From Allobosea sp. UNC402CLCol (lineage in GTDB: Bacteria; Pseudomonadota; Alphaproteobacteria; Rhizobiales; Beijerinckiaceae), in assembly GCF_000745475.1 (NCBI RefSeq), contig NZ_JQJJ01000008.1, positions 248,001 to 312,000 of the forward strand: a DNA stretch of 64,000 nt. Direction: 5' to 3'. The position numbers were made by a program, and so were the translations under genes. The notes beneath the pieces were generated by a model. The model saw nothing but the letters and a program-made list of their open reading frames with translations. It did no database searches and was not told where the DNA came from. Positions 39,521 through 46,873 of this stretch are shown here, in pieces. Each line of letters begins with the position of its first letter. Position 1 is the first letter of the stretch.

Positions 39521-39928
39521 TTACCGCCCGAGCTTCGCCAGCTCCACCGCCGCGCGCAGTTCGATATGGGCGAGCACCTCGTCGAGGCGCGGGTCGTCGG
39601 TCGTTTCGCGCCTGAGCGCCAGCGCGTTCCTGATCCGCTCCAACTCCGAAGGCAGGACGCGCCCCGCGAGCAGCGCGGCCTTCAGCCGGTCGAGCCCGTC
39701 GAGCAGGTCATGGCCGCGCCGGGCCTGGCGGCGCTTGCGCTCCTGCTGATCCTCATCGGCCTGCACCGCCAGCAGCATGTCGAGCGGGCCGGCCGCGGCG
39801 ACGCCGGCGCTGCGGGCCGGCGCCTCGCTGTCGGATGTCGGAAGCGTGAAGGACGCGCCGCCCGTGCGCCTCGCGGAACTGGCCGAGCCGGCGTTGGAGA
39901 CGGGCGCGCGCTGGTCGATCCTGATCAT
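39521..39928 (-). CDS. fliX: Flagellar assembly regulator FliX
   Basis: A 135-residue protein matching FliX of Caulobacter and relatives. The N-terminus MIRIDQRAP is variable, but the central DMLLAVQADED and the C-terminal helices (RGHDLLDGLDRLKAALLAGRV, LDEVLAHIELRAAVELAKLG) are typical. FliX binds the sigma-54 activator FlbD and couples class II assembly to class III/IV flagellar transcription. It is divergent from flgI across a 279-bp region holding a sigma-54 promoter and paired palindromes. flbD itself is not in this window. Confidence 0.9.
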   Translation of the reverse strand: MIRIDQRAPVSNAGSASSARRTGGASFTLPTSDSEAPARSAGVAAAGPLDMLLAVQADEDQQERKRRQARRGHDLLDGLDRLKAALLAGRVLPSELERIRNALALRRETTDDPRLDEVLAHIELRAAVELAKLGR

Positions 39929-40044
39929 GGCGGCCTCGCTGGAGCATCGAACCGGAATGGGAAGCTCGTTCCCGGCGATCGGATGCGTGAACTCAACAGT
40001 TAACGAAAGCTTGCCCCGGCACGGTTAACAGCCGGTAAATCACC

Positions 40045-40077
40045 CGGCAGAAACTGCCGCCCCGGCAGGAACGGCCG
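40045..40077 (+). promoter_or_regulatory. Paired palindromes, candidate FlbD (ftr-like) sites
   Basis: Site A, CGGCAG-AAA-CTGCCG (40045-40059), is a perfect 15-bp palindrome. Site B, CGGCAG-GAA-CGGCCG (40063-40077), differs at one arm base. They start 18 bp apart and are centred about 100 and 84 bp before the -24 element of flgI. A near-identical pair precedes flgE. Identity as activator sites is inferred. Confidence 0.6.
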
Positions 40078-40152
40078 CCCGATCTTCCTGGCACCAGACT
40101 GAACCGAAACTCCAAACGGCTGACAAACAAGGCTTTTCGATTTTTCGCGATC

Positions 40153-40168
40153 TGGCACGGCGCTCGCA
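40153..40168 (+). promoter_or_regulatory. Sigma-54 promoter of flgI
   Basis: TGGCACG at 40153-40159, four bases, then TCGCA at 40164-40168. The invariant GG and GC are separated by the required ten bases. The only departure from TGGCACG-N4-TTGCA is one T to C. It lies about 40 bp before the flgI start. Confidence 0.75.
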
Positions 40169-40207
40169 AGGCAAAGCCGAGATTCGTTCACGAGCATCGG
40201 AAGCCGC

Positions 40208-41341
40208 ATGTTTCGCCTGCCTGTCCTGAGATCGCTGATGCGGCCGCTGGTCGGCCTGCTCGCGCTCGGCCTCAGCCTGCCGGCGCAGCCCGCCTTCGCG
40301 CTTTCCCGCATCAAGGACCTCGCGTCGGTCGAGGGCGTCCGCACCAACCAGCTGCTCGGCTACGGCATCGTCGTCGGCCTCAACGGCACCGGCGACACGC
40401 TCAACAACACGCCCTTCACCAAGCAGTCGCTGCAGGCGATGCTGGAGCGGCTCGGCGTCAACACCCGCGGCGCCAACATGCGCACCGCCAACGTCGCCGC
40501 CGTGATGGTGACGGCCAATCTGCCGCCCTTCGCCACCCAGGGCACCCGCGTCGACGTCACCGTCTCCGCCATGGGCGATTCCAAGTCGCTTCAGGGCGGC
40601 ACGCTGCTGGTGACGCCACTGCTCGGCGCCGATGGCGAGGTCTACGCCGTCTCGCAGGGGCCGGTCGCGATCTCCGGCTTCTCGGCCGAGGGCGAGGCCA
40701 GCAAGATCACCCGCGGCGTTCCCACCGTCGGGCGCATCGCCAATGGCGGCGTGGTCGAGCGCGAGATCGACTTCGCGCTGAACAAGCTCCAGACGCTGCG
40801 CCTCTCGCTGCGCAATCCGGACCTGACCACGGCGCGCCGCGTCGCCGCCGCGATCAACGATTTCATCGGCGGCGATTCCGCCGAGCCGACCGACCCCTCG
40901 ACCGTCGCACTGCAGATCCCGCCCCGCTTCAAGGGCAACATGATCAAGCTGCTCACCGACATCGAGCAGCTGCGCGTCGAGCCCGACCAGGGCGCCCGCG
41001 TCGTCATTGACGAGCGCTCCGGCATCATCGTCATGGGCAAGGACGTGCGCGTCTCCACCGTCGCGGTGGCGCAGGGCAACCTCACCGTCACGATCAGCGA
41101 GCAGCCCCAGGTCTCGCAGCCCGAGCCCTTCTCGCGCGGACAGACGGTCGTGACGCCGCGCACCAGCGTCAAGGTCGACACCGAAGGCGGCAACAAGCTC
41201 GCCCTCGTCAAGGAAAGCGTGACGCTGGCCGAGCTCGTCGACGGGCTCAACGCCCTCGGTATCGGCCCGCGCGACCTGATTTCCATCCTCCAGGCCATCA
41301 AGTCGGCGGGCGCGCTGCAGGCCGAAATCGAGGTGATGTGA
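40208..41341 (+). CDS. flgI: Flagellar P-ring protein FlgI
   Basis: A 377-residue periplasmic ring protein. The signal peptide ends near QPAFA (residue 29). SRIKDLASVEGVRTNQLLGYGIVVGLNGTGD is the diagnostic mature N-terminus, and LVDGLNALGIGPRDLISILQAIKSAGALQAEIEVM the C-terminus. It starts the operon flgI, rod-binding protein, FlbY/FlgN-like. Its stop overlaps the next ATG. Confidence 0.97.
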   Translation: MFRLPVLRSLMRPLVGLLALGLSLPAQPAFALSRIKDLASVEGVRTNQLLGYGIVVGLNGTGDTLNNTPFTKQSLQAMLERLGVNTRGANMRTANVAAVMVTANLPPFATQGTRVDVTVSAMGDSKSLQGGTLLVTPLLGADGEVYAVSQGPVAISGFSAEGEASKITRGVPTVGRIANGGVVEREIDFALNKLQTLRLSLRNPDLTTARRVAAAINDFIGGDSAEPTDPSTVALQIPPRFKGNMIKLLTDIEQLRVEPDQGARVVIDERSGIIVMGKDVRVSTVAVAQGNLTVTISEQPQVSQPEPFSRGQTVVTPRTSVKVDTEGGNKLALVKESVTLAELVDGLNALGIGPRDLISILQAIKSAGALQAEIEVM

Positions 41342-41682
41342 TGACTGCCGCTCTCGCCCTCCCCGCCGCCAATCTGGCGCTCGGCGTCGCCGGCAAGGTC
41401 GTCGATGGCATCGCCAATGCGCTGGACCCGGCCAAGGCCAAGGCCAAGAAGCAGGCCGATGATTTCGAGACGATGTTCCTCGAGCAGATGACCCAGCACA
41501 TGTTCACCAACATGGGCGCGGAGGGTCCGCTCGGCGAGAACGGCACGGGCGGCGACGTCTGGCGCTCGCAGCTCACTCAGCAATACGCCAAGCAGATCCA
41601 GAAATCCGGCGGCATCGGCGTCTCCGACCAGATCATGCGCGAGATGCTGAGCCTCCAGGCCCAGGCCTCGAAGGGAGCCTGA
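41341..41682 (+). CDS. FlgJ-like rod-binding protein
   Basis: A 113-residue protein equal to the N-terminal (rod-binding) half of FlgJ, without the muramidase half, as usual in alphaproteobacteria. ADDFETMFLEQMTQHMFTNM and WRSQLTQQYAKQIQKSGGIGVSDQI are typical. It caps the growing rod. Its ATG overlaps the flgI stop by one base. A lytic enzyme must be supplied elsewhere. Confidence 0.88.
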   Translation: MTAALALPAANLALGVAGKVVDGIANALDPAKAKAKKQADDFETMFLEQMTQHMFTNMGAEGPLGENGTGGDVWRSQLTQQYAKQIQKSGGIGVSDQIMREMLSLQAQASKGA

Positions 41683-41683
41683 C

Positions 41684-42172
41684 ATGTCGGTGGCTGAACG
41701 CATTCTCGACGAGCGGCCGCGCGTTTCGGGCGCCGGCGACGCCCGGGCGCTGATCGAGAACGTGCTGGATGCGCTGTCCGCCCTCGCCCATCTCGTCGGC
41801 GAGGAGACCGAGCTCGTGCGCGTGGGCCGCCTGCCCGAGGCGATGACACGCGAGCCGCGCAAGGCCGAGCTCGCCGGCACCTATATGCGCGGCGTCGAGC
41901 AGGTGAAGCTCAACGCCGTGGCGCTGGCCCGCTTCGCGCCCGATCAGGTGAAGCGGCTGAAGGAAGCGCATCACGCCTTCCAGAATCTCATCGAGACCAA
42001 CCAGCTGGTCCTTGCGACGGCCCGCGCCGTCTCGGAATCGGTGATCCGCGATCTCGCCGCCGACGCCAACAAGCCGATGCGCGCCAATGGCTACGGACCG
42101 GCCGCCACGGTCGGCGCGGGCGTCTTCGCGCGCCCCAATTCCGGTCCGCTGGTGGTATCGCGGCGGCTCTAG
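41684..42172 (+). CDS. FlbY/FlgN-like flagellar protein
   Basis: A 162-residue helical soluble protein. Its middle (ALIENVLDALSALAHLVGEETELVRVGRL, then RFAPDQVKRLKEAHHAFQNLIETNQLVL) resembles the FlgN-type chaperone core, and its position after the rod-binding gene matches flbY of Caulobacter. FlgN-type proteins chaperone FlgK and FlgL. The last 30 residues are loose and Gly/Ala/Pro rich. The naming is tentative. It follows the rod-binding gene by one base. Confidence 0.65.
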   Translation: MSVAERILDERPRVSGAGDARALIENVLDALSALAHLVGEETELVRVGRLPEAMTREPRKAELAGTYMRGVEQVKLNAVALARFAPDQVKRLKEAHHAFQNLIETNQLVLATARAVSESVIRDLAADANKPMRANGYGPAATVGAGVFARPNSGPLVVSRRL

Positions 42173-42386
42173 GGCCGGATGGGTTGATCACGCCGTTCCA
42201 GGCGGCGACCAAGGGAACGGCGGCGGCGGCCCGCTGCCACGGCAACCGTCAATATTTACCTAATTTCCTAACGCCGGATTCAATCATTTCCGGCATTATC
42301 GTCAGGATCGGATTGGTGCATCCAGTCCGCGACGACGACGCCTGGCGGCACGACGGTGCCGTTGAAAGCTCCAGAAGGAGTGCGAC

Positions 42387-42839
42387 ATGGACTTTGGCAA
42401 TGCCCCGAGGGTGGCTGCTCCAGCCGGCGCACCTGTCGTCGCACGCGCCGACGTCATCGCCCGGCCCGGCAGCGTCGCCGTCGAGCTCCCTCCCGAGAAG
42501 ACCGTCCAGTCCGCCCCGGCCGGCGACGCCGTCCATGTCGATGTCGGCGCGCAGCAGCGTGACGCCCGCAGTCGCGCAGCCGGCGAGCAGCGCGCCTTCG
42601 CCAACGCGCAGAACAGCCGCCTCGCCGACAAGACGATCGACGAGGGCGTCGAGCGCAAGCTCATCATCGATCCGAAGACCCGCGCCGTCGTGCTGCAGAA
42701 GAAGGATCGCGAGACCGGCGAGACGATCTCGCAGCTCCCGGACGAGACCTTGCTGAAACTGCGCGCCTATTCCCGCGAACTCGGCGAGCGGGCGCGCGAG
42801 GCCGAAGAGGCCCGCCACCGGATCGAGCGGACGGCCTGA
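42387..42839 (+). CDS. FlaG-like flagellar protein
   Basis: A 150-residue soluble protein. The first 70 residues are disordered and Ala/Pro/Val rich. The C-terminal half (KLIIDPKTRAVVLQKKDRETGETISQLPDETLLKLRAYSREL) matches the shape of FlaG-family domains, with a strand, VxxKxxDxxTGE and QxPxE. FlaG affects filament length in polar flagella. The final helix is unusually charged. It is monocistronic, with a terminator before the first flagellin gene. Confidence 0.6.
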   Translation: MDFGNAPRVAAPAGAPVVARADVIARPGSVAVELPPEKTVQSAPAGDAVHVDVGAQQRDARSRAAGEQRAFANAQNSRLADKTIDEGVERKLIIDPKTRAVVLQKKDRETGETISQLPDETLLKLRAYSRELGERAREAEEARHRIERTA

Positions 42840-42877
42840 CGGCTCCGCCCTTCCGTTCCAACCATCATCGGCATGAC

Positions 42878-42902
42878 GCCCGCGCCCCGCGCGGGCTTTT
42901 CT
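42878..42902 (+). terminator. Intrinsic terminator after FlaG-like gene
   Basis: GCCCGCG (42878-42884) pairs with CGCGGGC (42890-42896) across a CCCCG loop, followed by TTTTCT. It isolates the FlaG-like gene from the flagellin gene downstream. Confidence 0.75.
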
Positions 42903-42942
42903 ACGTCGGCACATGATCGCCAGGTCGGGAGATCGACGGCGG

Positions 42943-42958
42943 TTAGCGCATGCTTAAC
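42943..42958 (+). promoter_or_regulatory. CtrA-like box before first flagellin gene
   Basis: TTAG (42943-42946), seven bases, TTAAC (42954-42958): one mismatch from the CtrA consensus with the exact spacing. It lies about 140 bp before the flagellin start, leaving room for a promoter and a long leader. Confidence 0.4.
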
Positions 42959-43098
42959 CATCGCCCGACGAGCCCCGCCTTGCATTCAATTCGCGGCGGG
43001 AAATTTACCGATTGTTACGGGCTGCCGCCTCAAGGTCGCCTCGTCCTGGCCAGAACGGTCCGGGCGCCAGAAGGCATCATACCAGAAGGTAAAAACAG

Positions 43099-44418
43099 AT
43101 GGCCGTTTCTCTCAACCCGGGCGTGCGCAACGCTCTCTCGTCGCTGCAGTCGATCACCGCCCAGGCCCAGGCTTCCCAGTACAGGCTGGCGACGGGCAAG
43201 AAGGTCAACACCGCAGTCGACAACCCGGTCAACTACTTCACCGCTGCTTCGCTGAACGACCGCTCCAGCCAGCTCACGGGCTTGCTCGACGGCATGTCGA
43301 ACGGCATCCAGACCATCCAGGCCGCCTCCAAGGGCATCGACGGCATCACCAAGCTGGTGAACTCCCTGCAGTCGACCATCAAGCAGGCTCAGTCGGACGC
43401 GGCCCAGAACCGCCCGACCAAGGCCGGCGGGGCTCTTGCCACCGCGGCGGAGCAGGTCGCGACCTCGAAGAGCCTGAAGGACATCGCGCTCGACAAGAAG
43501 ATCGCCGGCGCCGATACCACCGCTGACGCTGCCACCGCCACCTCCTCGGGTGACCTCGGCATCGACACGAGCGCTTCGCCCCAGGCAGCGATCTCGATCA
43601 CCTCCGGCAGCACGACCTATACGGCGAGCTTCGCCAATGCCAACGCGACGGTTCGCGATGTCGTCAACGAGATCAACAAGTCGGGCATCGCCACGGCTTT
43701 CGTTGACGAGAAGGGCCAGCTCAACGTCAAGGGCAACGGCTCGGACGACGTCCAGTTCGGCTTCGGCGTCGGCGCCGATGCGGCCGCAGCCGCGACCGCG
43801 GCCGGCACCGGCACGAACAACACCGCGATCGGCTTCCTGGCAGCTGACGCGACCGCCGCCGGCGCGATCAAGGGTCAGAGCATCACCTCCTCGGTGCGCT
43901 CGAACCTGATCGACCAGTATAATGACTTGCGCGACAAGATCGACGATCTCGCCAAGGATTCGAGCTTCAACGGCATCAACCTGCTGAAGGGCGACCGTCT
44001 CTCGATCCAGTTCAACGAAAAGACCGGCAAGAACCAGACCAAGCTCGACATCCAGGGTTCGGACGTCACCTCCGACAACCTCGGTATCGTCAAGGCTGGC
44101 AACACCCAGCTCGCCGGCCAGGTCAACTTCCAGAACGACGCCGACCTCGAAGCCGCGACCAAGTCCCTCACCGGTGCCTTGACCTCGCTGAAGTCGTTGT
44201 CGTCGACGTTCGGCGCCAACCTCTCGGTTGCACAGGCCCGTCAGGACTTCACCAAGGACCTGTCGGATGTGCTGAGCACTGGCGCCTCCAACCTGGTCAA
44301 TGTCGACCAGAACGCGGAAGCCGCCAACCTGCTCGCGCTGCAGACCCGTCAGCAGCTCTCGCAGACGGCGCTGTCGCTCTCGAACCAGGCCGACCAGGGC
44401 GTCCTGCGCCTGTTCTGA
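43099..44418 (+). CDS. fliC: Flagellin 1
   Basis: A 439-residue flagellin. The N-terminal D0/D1 (about 1-140, with RLATGKKVNTAVDNPVNYFTA) and C-terminal D1/D0 (about 330-439, ending ALSLSNQADQGVLRLF) are conserved. The centre holds a Flagellin_IN-type module (about 170-220, ATVRDVVNEINKSGIATAF). AGAAGG lies about 9 bp before the ATG. It is a tandem paralogue of the next gene, and even the centre is alike. Exported through the FlhB/FliPQR gate. Confidence 0.96.
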   Translation: MAVSLNPGVRNALSSLQSITAQAQASQYRLATGKKVNTAVDNPVNYFTAASLNDRSSQLTGLLDGMSNGIQTIQAASKGIDGITKLVNSLQSTIKQAQSDAAQNRPTKAGGALATAAEQVATSKSLKDIALDKKIAGADTTADAATATSSGDLGIDTSASPQAAISITSGSTTYTASFANANATVRDVVNEINKSGIATAFVDEKGQLNVKGNGSDDVQFGFGVGADAAAAATAAGTGTNNTAIGFLAADATAAGAIKGQSITSSVRSNLIDQYNDLRDKIDDLAKDSSFNGINLLKGDRLSIQFNEKTGKNQTKLDIQGSDVTSDNLGIVKAGNTQLAGQVNFQNDADLEAATKSLTGALTSLKSLSSTFGANLSVAQARQDFTKDLSDVLSTGASNLVNVDQNAEAANLLALQTRQQLSQTALSLSNQADQGVLRLF

Positions 44419-44471
44419 TCTTCGGTCCGCAGAAGCGGATCAGCCCGCAGAACGCGGGGCGAAATCAAAGG

Positions 44472-44500
44472 GCGGCGGAGCTTCGGCTCCGCCGCTTTTT
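44472..44500 (+). terminator. Intrinsic terminator of flagellin 1
   Basis: A 10-bp perfect stem GCGGCGGAGC/GCTCCGCCGC (44472-44481/44486-44495) with a TTCG loop and a run of five T. It separates the two flagellin genes, so each should have its own promoter. Confidence 0.92.
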
Positions 44501-44532
44501 CGTTGCGGCCCAGTAACCGGATCGGGCCGTGA

Positions 44533-44547
44533 TTAACCTTTTGTTAT
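44533..44547 (+). promoter_or_regulatory. CtrA-like box before second flagellin gene
   Basis: TTAA (44533-44536), seven bases, TTAT (44544-44547): one mismatch from TTAA-N7-TTAA. It lies about 72 bp before the flagellin 2 start. Confidence 0.4.
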
Positions 44548-44618
44548 CCCTAACGAGTGATGATTGCCCCTGAAATCAGGTTGCATCGCGCCGCAGTCGC
44601 GCGTTCAGGGGACCGAAG

Positions 44619-45953
44619 ATGGCCAACACGATCCTTTCCAGCGGAGTGCGCAACAACCTGTTGACGCTGCAGCAGACCACGGCCCAGCAGAGCGTCATCC
44701 AGAACCGCCTCGCCACCGGCAAGAAGGTCAACTCCGCGATCGACAATCCGGTGAACTACTTCACTGCCCTGTCGCTGAACGATCGTTCGAGCCAGCTCAC
44801 CGGCCTGCTCGACGGCATCTCGAATGGCATCCAGACCATCCAGGCCGCCTCCAAGGGCATCGACGGCATCACCAAGCTGGTCCAGTCCCTGCAATCGACG
44901 GTCAAGCAGGCCCAGGCCGACGCAGCCCAGAACCGCCCGACCAAGGCCGGAACGGCGCTGGCGACCGCGGCGGAAACCGCGGTGACCAGCAAGAGCCTGA
45001 AGGACATCGCGCTCGACAAGCACGTCATCGATATCGCCGGTGGCACCGCGGGCGCCGCCGATGCCGCGACCGCGACCAGCTCCGGCGATCTCGGCATCGC
45101 CAACACCGACACCAATCTGGCGATCTCGATCACCAGCGGCAGCAATACCTATACGGCCTCTTTCAGCTCGGCCAACGCCACGGTCCGCGACGTCGTCAAC
45201 GAGATCAACAAGTCGGGCATCGCGACCGCCTTCGTCGACGAGAAGGGCCAGCTCAACGTCAAGGGCAACGGCTCGGACGACGTCCAGTTCGGCATCGGTT
45301 CCGGAACCTCGGCCGCCGCGGCCGTCACCGCCGCCGGAACCGGCAGCGCCAACACCGCCTTCGGCTATCTCGCTGCCGATGCCACCGCAGCCGGCGCGAT
45401 CAAAGGCCAGAACATCACCTCCTCGGTGCGTTCGAACCTGATCGACCAGTACAACGACCTGCGCAACAAGATCGACGATCTCGCCAAGGATTCGAGCTTC
45501 AACGGCGTCAACCTGCTCGCCGGCGACCGGCTCTCAATCCAGTTCAACGAGAAGACCGGCAAGAACCAGACCAAGCTCGACATCCAGGGCTCGACGCTGA
45601 CCGCCGACAATCTCGGCATCAGCCAGGCCATCAACACCCAGCTCGCGGGTTTCATCAACTTCCAGAACGATGCCGACCTCGACAAGGCGACCGCCGCTCT
45701 CACCGGCGCGCTGACCTCGCTGAAGTCGCTCTCCTCGACCCTGGGCTCCAACCTCTCGGTCGCCCAGACCCGGCAGGACTTCACCAAGGAGCTGGCCAAC
45801 GTCCTGACCACCGGCGCGGGCAACCTCGTCCTGGCCGACCCGAACGAGGAAGGCGCGAGCCTGCTGGCGCTCAACACCCGCCAGCAGCTCTCGCAGACCG
45901 CGCTCTCGCTGGCGAACCAGGCCGACCAAGGCGTGCTGCGCCTGTTCGGCTGA
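44619..45953 (+). CDS. fliC: Flagellin 2
   Basis: A 444-residue flagellin, closely related to flagellin 1 over its full length. N- and C-terminal D0/D1 regions are conserved (NRLATGKKVNSAIDNPVNYF; ending SLANQADQGVLRLFG), with the same central Flagellin_IN module. Differences cluster around residues 135-165 and 225-250. AGGGGA lies upstream of the ATG. flbT and flaF follow on the same strand, 52 bp later, and may be read through from this gene. Confidence 0.96.
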   Translation: MANTILSSGVRNNLLTLQQTTAQQSVIQNRLATGKKVNSAIDNPVNYFTALSLNDRSSQLTGLLDGISNGIQTIQAASKGIDGITKLVQSLQSTVKQAQADAAQNRPTKAGTALATAAETAVTSKSLKDIALDKHVIDIAGGTAGAADAATATSSGDLGIANTDTNLAISITSGSNTYTASFSSANATVRDVVNEINKSGIATAFVDEKGQLNVKGNGSDDVQFGIGSGTSAAAAVTAAGTGSANTAFGYLAADATAAGAIKGQNITSSVRSNLIDQYNDLRNKIDDLAKDSSFNGVNLLAGDRLSIQFNEKTGKNQTKLDIQGSTLTADNLGISQAINTQLAGFINFQNDADLDKATAALTGALTSLKSLSSTLGSNLSVAQTRQDFTKELANVLTTGAGNLVLADPNEEGASLLALNTRQQLSQTALSLANQADQGVLRLFG

Positions 45954-46005
45954 CGCCTTCGGGTTCGCTTCGTCCCTCTCCCCTCGGCCAGAAGGCAGGA
46001 CAGAC

Positions 46006-46398
46006 ATGGCTCTCAAGGTCGAGCTCAAGCCGCGCGAGCGCATCATCATCGGTCAGGTGGTGATCCGCAACGACGAGCAGCGCACGCGCTTCTTCATCGA
46101 GGGCGACGCCCCGATCCTGCGCGAAAAGGACATTCTCACGGCCGCGACCGCGGACAGCCCGGCGAAGAAGATCTATTTCGCCATCCAGTTGATGTATCTC
46201 GCCCAGGATCCGACGCACGAGCACGAAACCTATTTCCAGCTCGTGCGCGATTTCATCAACGCGGCGCCCAGCGCTCTACCGTATGTTCATGAGATCAATA
46301 ACCGCATCTTAAGCGACGACCTCTACAAAGCTCTCAAGGCCGCCAAGAAACTGATCGCCTACGAAGCGGAACTGATCGAGCATGCAAAACGGGTTTAA
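46006..46398 (+). CDS. flbT: Flagellin synthesis repressor FlbT
   Basis: A 130-residue protein. FlbT binds the 5' leader of flagellin mRNA in Caulobacter and couples filament synthesis to hook completion. The sequence begins with the family pattern LKVELKPRERIIIGQVVIRN and has IYFAIQLMYLAQDP and LSDDLYKALKAAKKLI. It overlaps flaF by 17 bp. Its place next to both flagellin genes fits the role. Confidence 0.95.
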   Translation: MALKVELKPRERIIIGQVVIRNDEQRTRFFIEGDAPILREKDILTAATADSPAKKIYFAIQLMYLAQDPTHEHETYFQLVRDFINAAPSALPYVHEINNRILSDDLYKALKAAKKLIAYEAELIEHAKRV

Positions 46399-46753
46399 CG
46401 CCTACGCCGCCGCTGCCAAGACGGCCCAATCCGTCGTTTCACCCCGCGAACTCGAAGCCTCTCTGCTGATCAAGGCCGCAACCCGGCTCCAGGCCGTCGC
46501 CGACGACTGGCAGGCCCGCGAGCAGGACCTCGACGAGGCGCTGACCTACAACCGCCGGCTCTGGACCCTGCTCGTCTCGGCGGTGATCGCCGAGGACAAT
46601 CCGCTGCCGGTCGGCATCAAGACCAACATCCTCGGCCTGGCGAATTTCATCTTCAACCAGACCTTCAAGATCGCAGCCGACCCGCAGCCGCAGGGCCTCG
46701 GCATTCTCGTCAACATCAACCGCGACATCGCCGCAGGACTGCGCGGGCGCTGA
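46382..46753 (+). CDS. flaF: Flagellin synthesis activator FlaF
   Basis: A 123-residue protein of the FlaF family, which promotes flagellin synthesis or secretion and is antagonised by FlbT. Typical segments are NAYAAAAKTAQSVVSPRELEASLL, LTYNRRLWTLLVSAV and LANFIFNQTFKI. The start lies inside the end of flbT, so translation is coupled. It converges on flgL across a strong hairpin. Confidence 0.95.
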   Translation: MQNGFNAYAAAAKTAQSVVSPRELEASLLIKAATRLQAVADDWQAREQDLDEALTYNRRLWTLLVSAVIAEDNPLPVGIKTNILGLANFIFNQTFKIAADPQPQGLGILVNINRDIAAGLRGR

Positions 46754-46792
46754 GAGCACCTGTCTCCACGGCCACGACCGGCCTCAGAACTG

Positions 46793-46832
46793 ACGAAACC
46801 GCCGCTTCCGGACCCGGAAGCGGCGGTTTCGT
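46793..46832. terminator. Two-way terminator between flaF and flgL
   Basis: Arms 46793-46811 and 46814-46832 are perfectly complementary over 19 bp (ACGAAACCGCCGCTTCCGG and its reverse complement) with only two bases between, so the tip must open. GTTTCGTC at each end gives T-rich tails in both directions. It serves the convergent flaF and flgL transcripts. Confidence 0.85.
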
Positions 46833-46873
46833 CTTGTCGCGCGACGAGGGCCCAGCGCAGGACCGGACGCGGC

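Noticed and set aside
42959-43098. Sigma-54 promoter for flagellin 1
   Set aside because: A TTGCA is present near 42980, but no GG lies ten bases before its GC; other GG-N10 positions lack GC.
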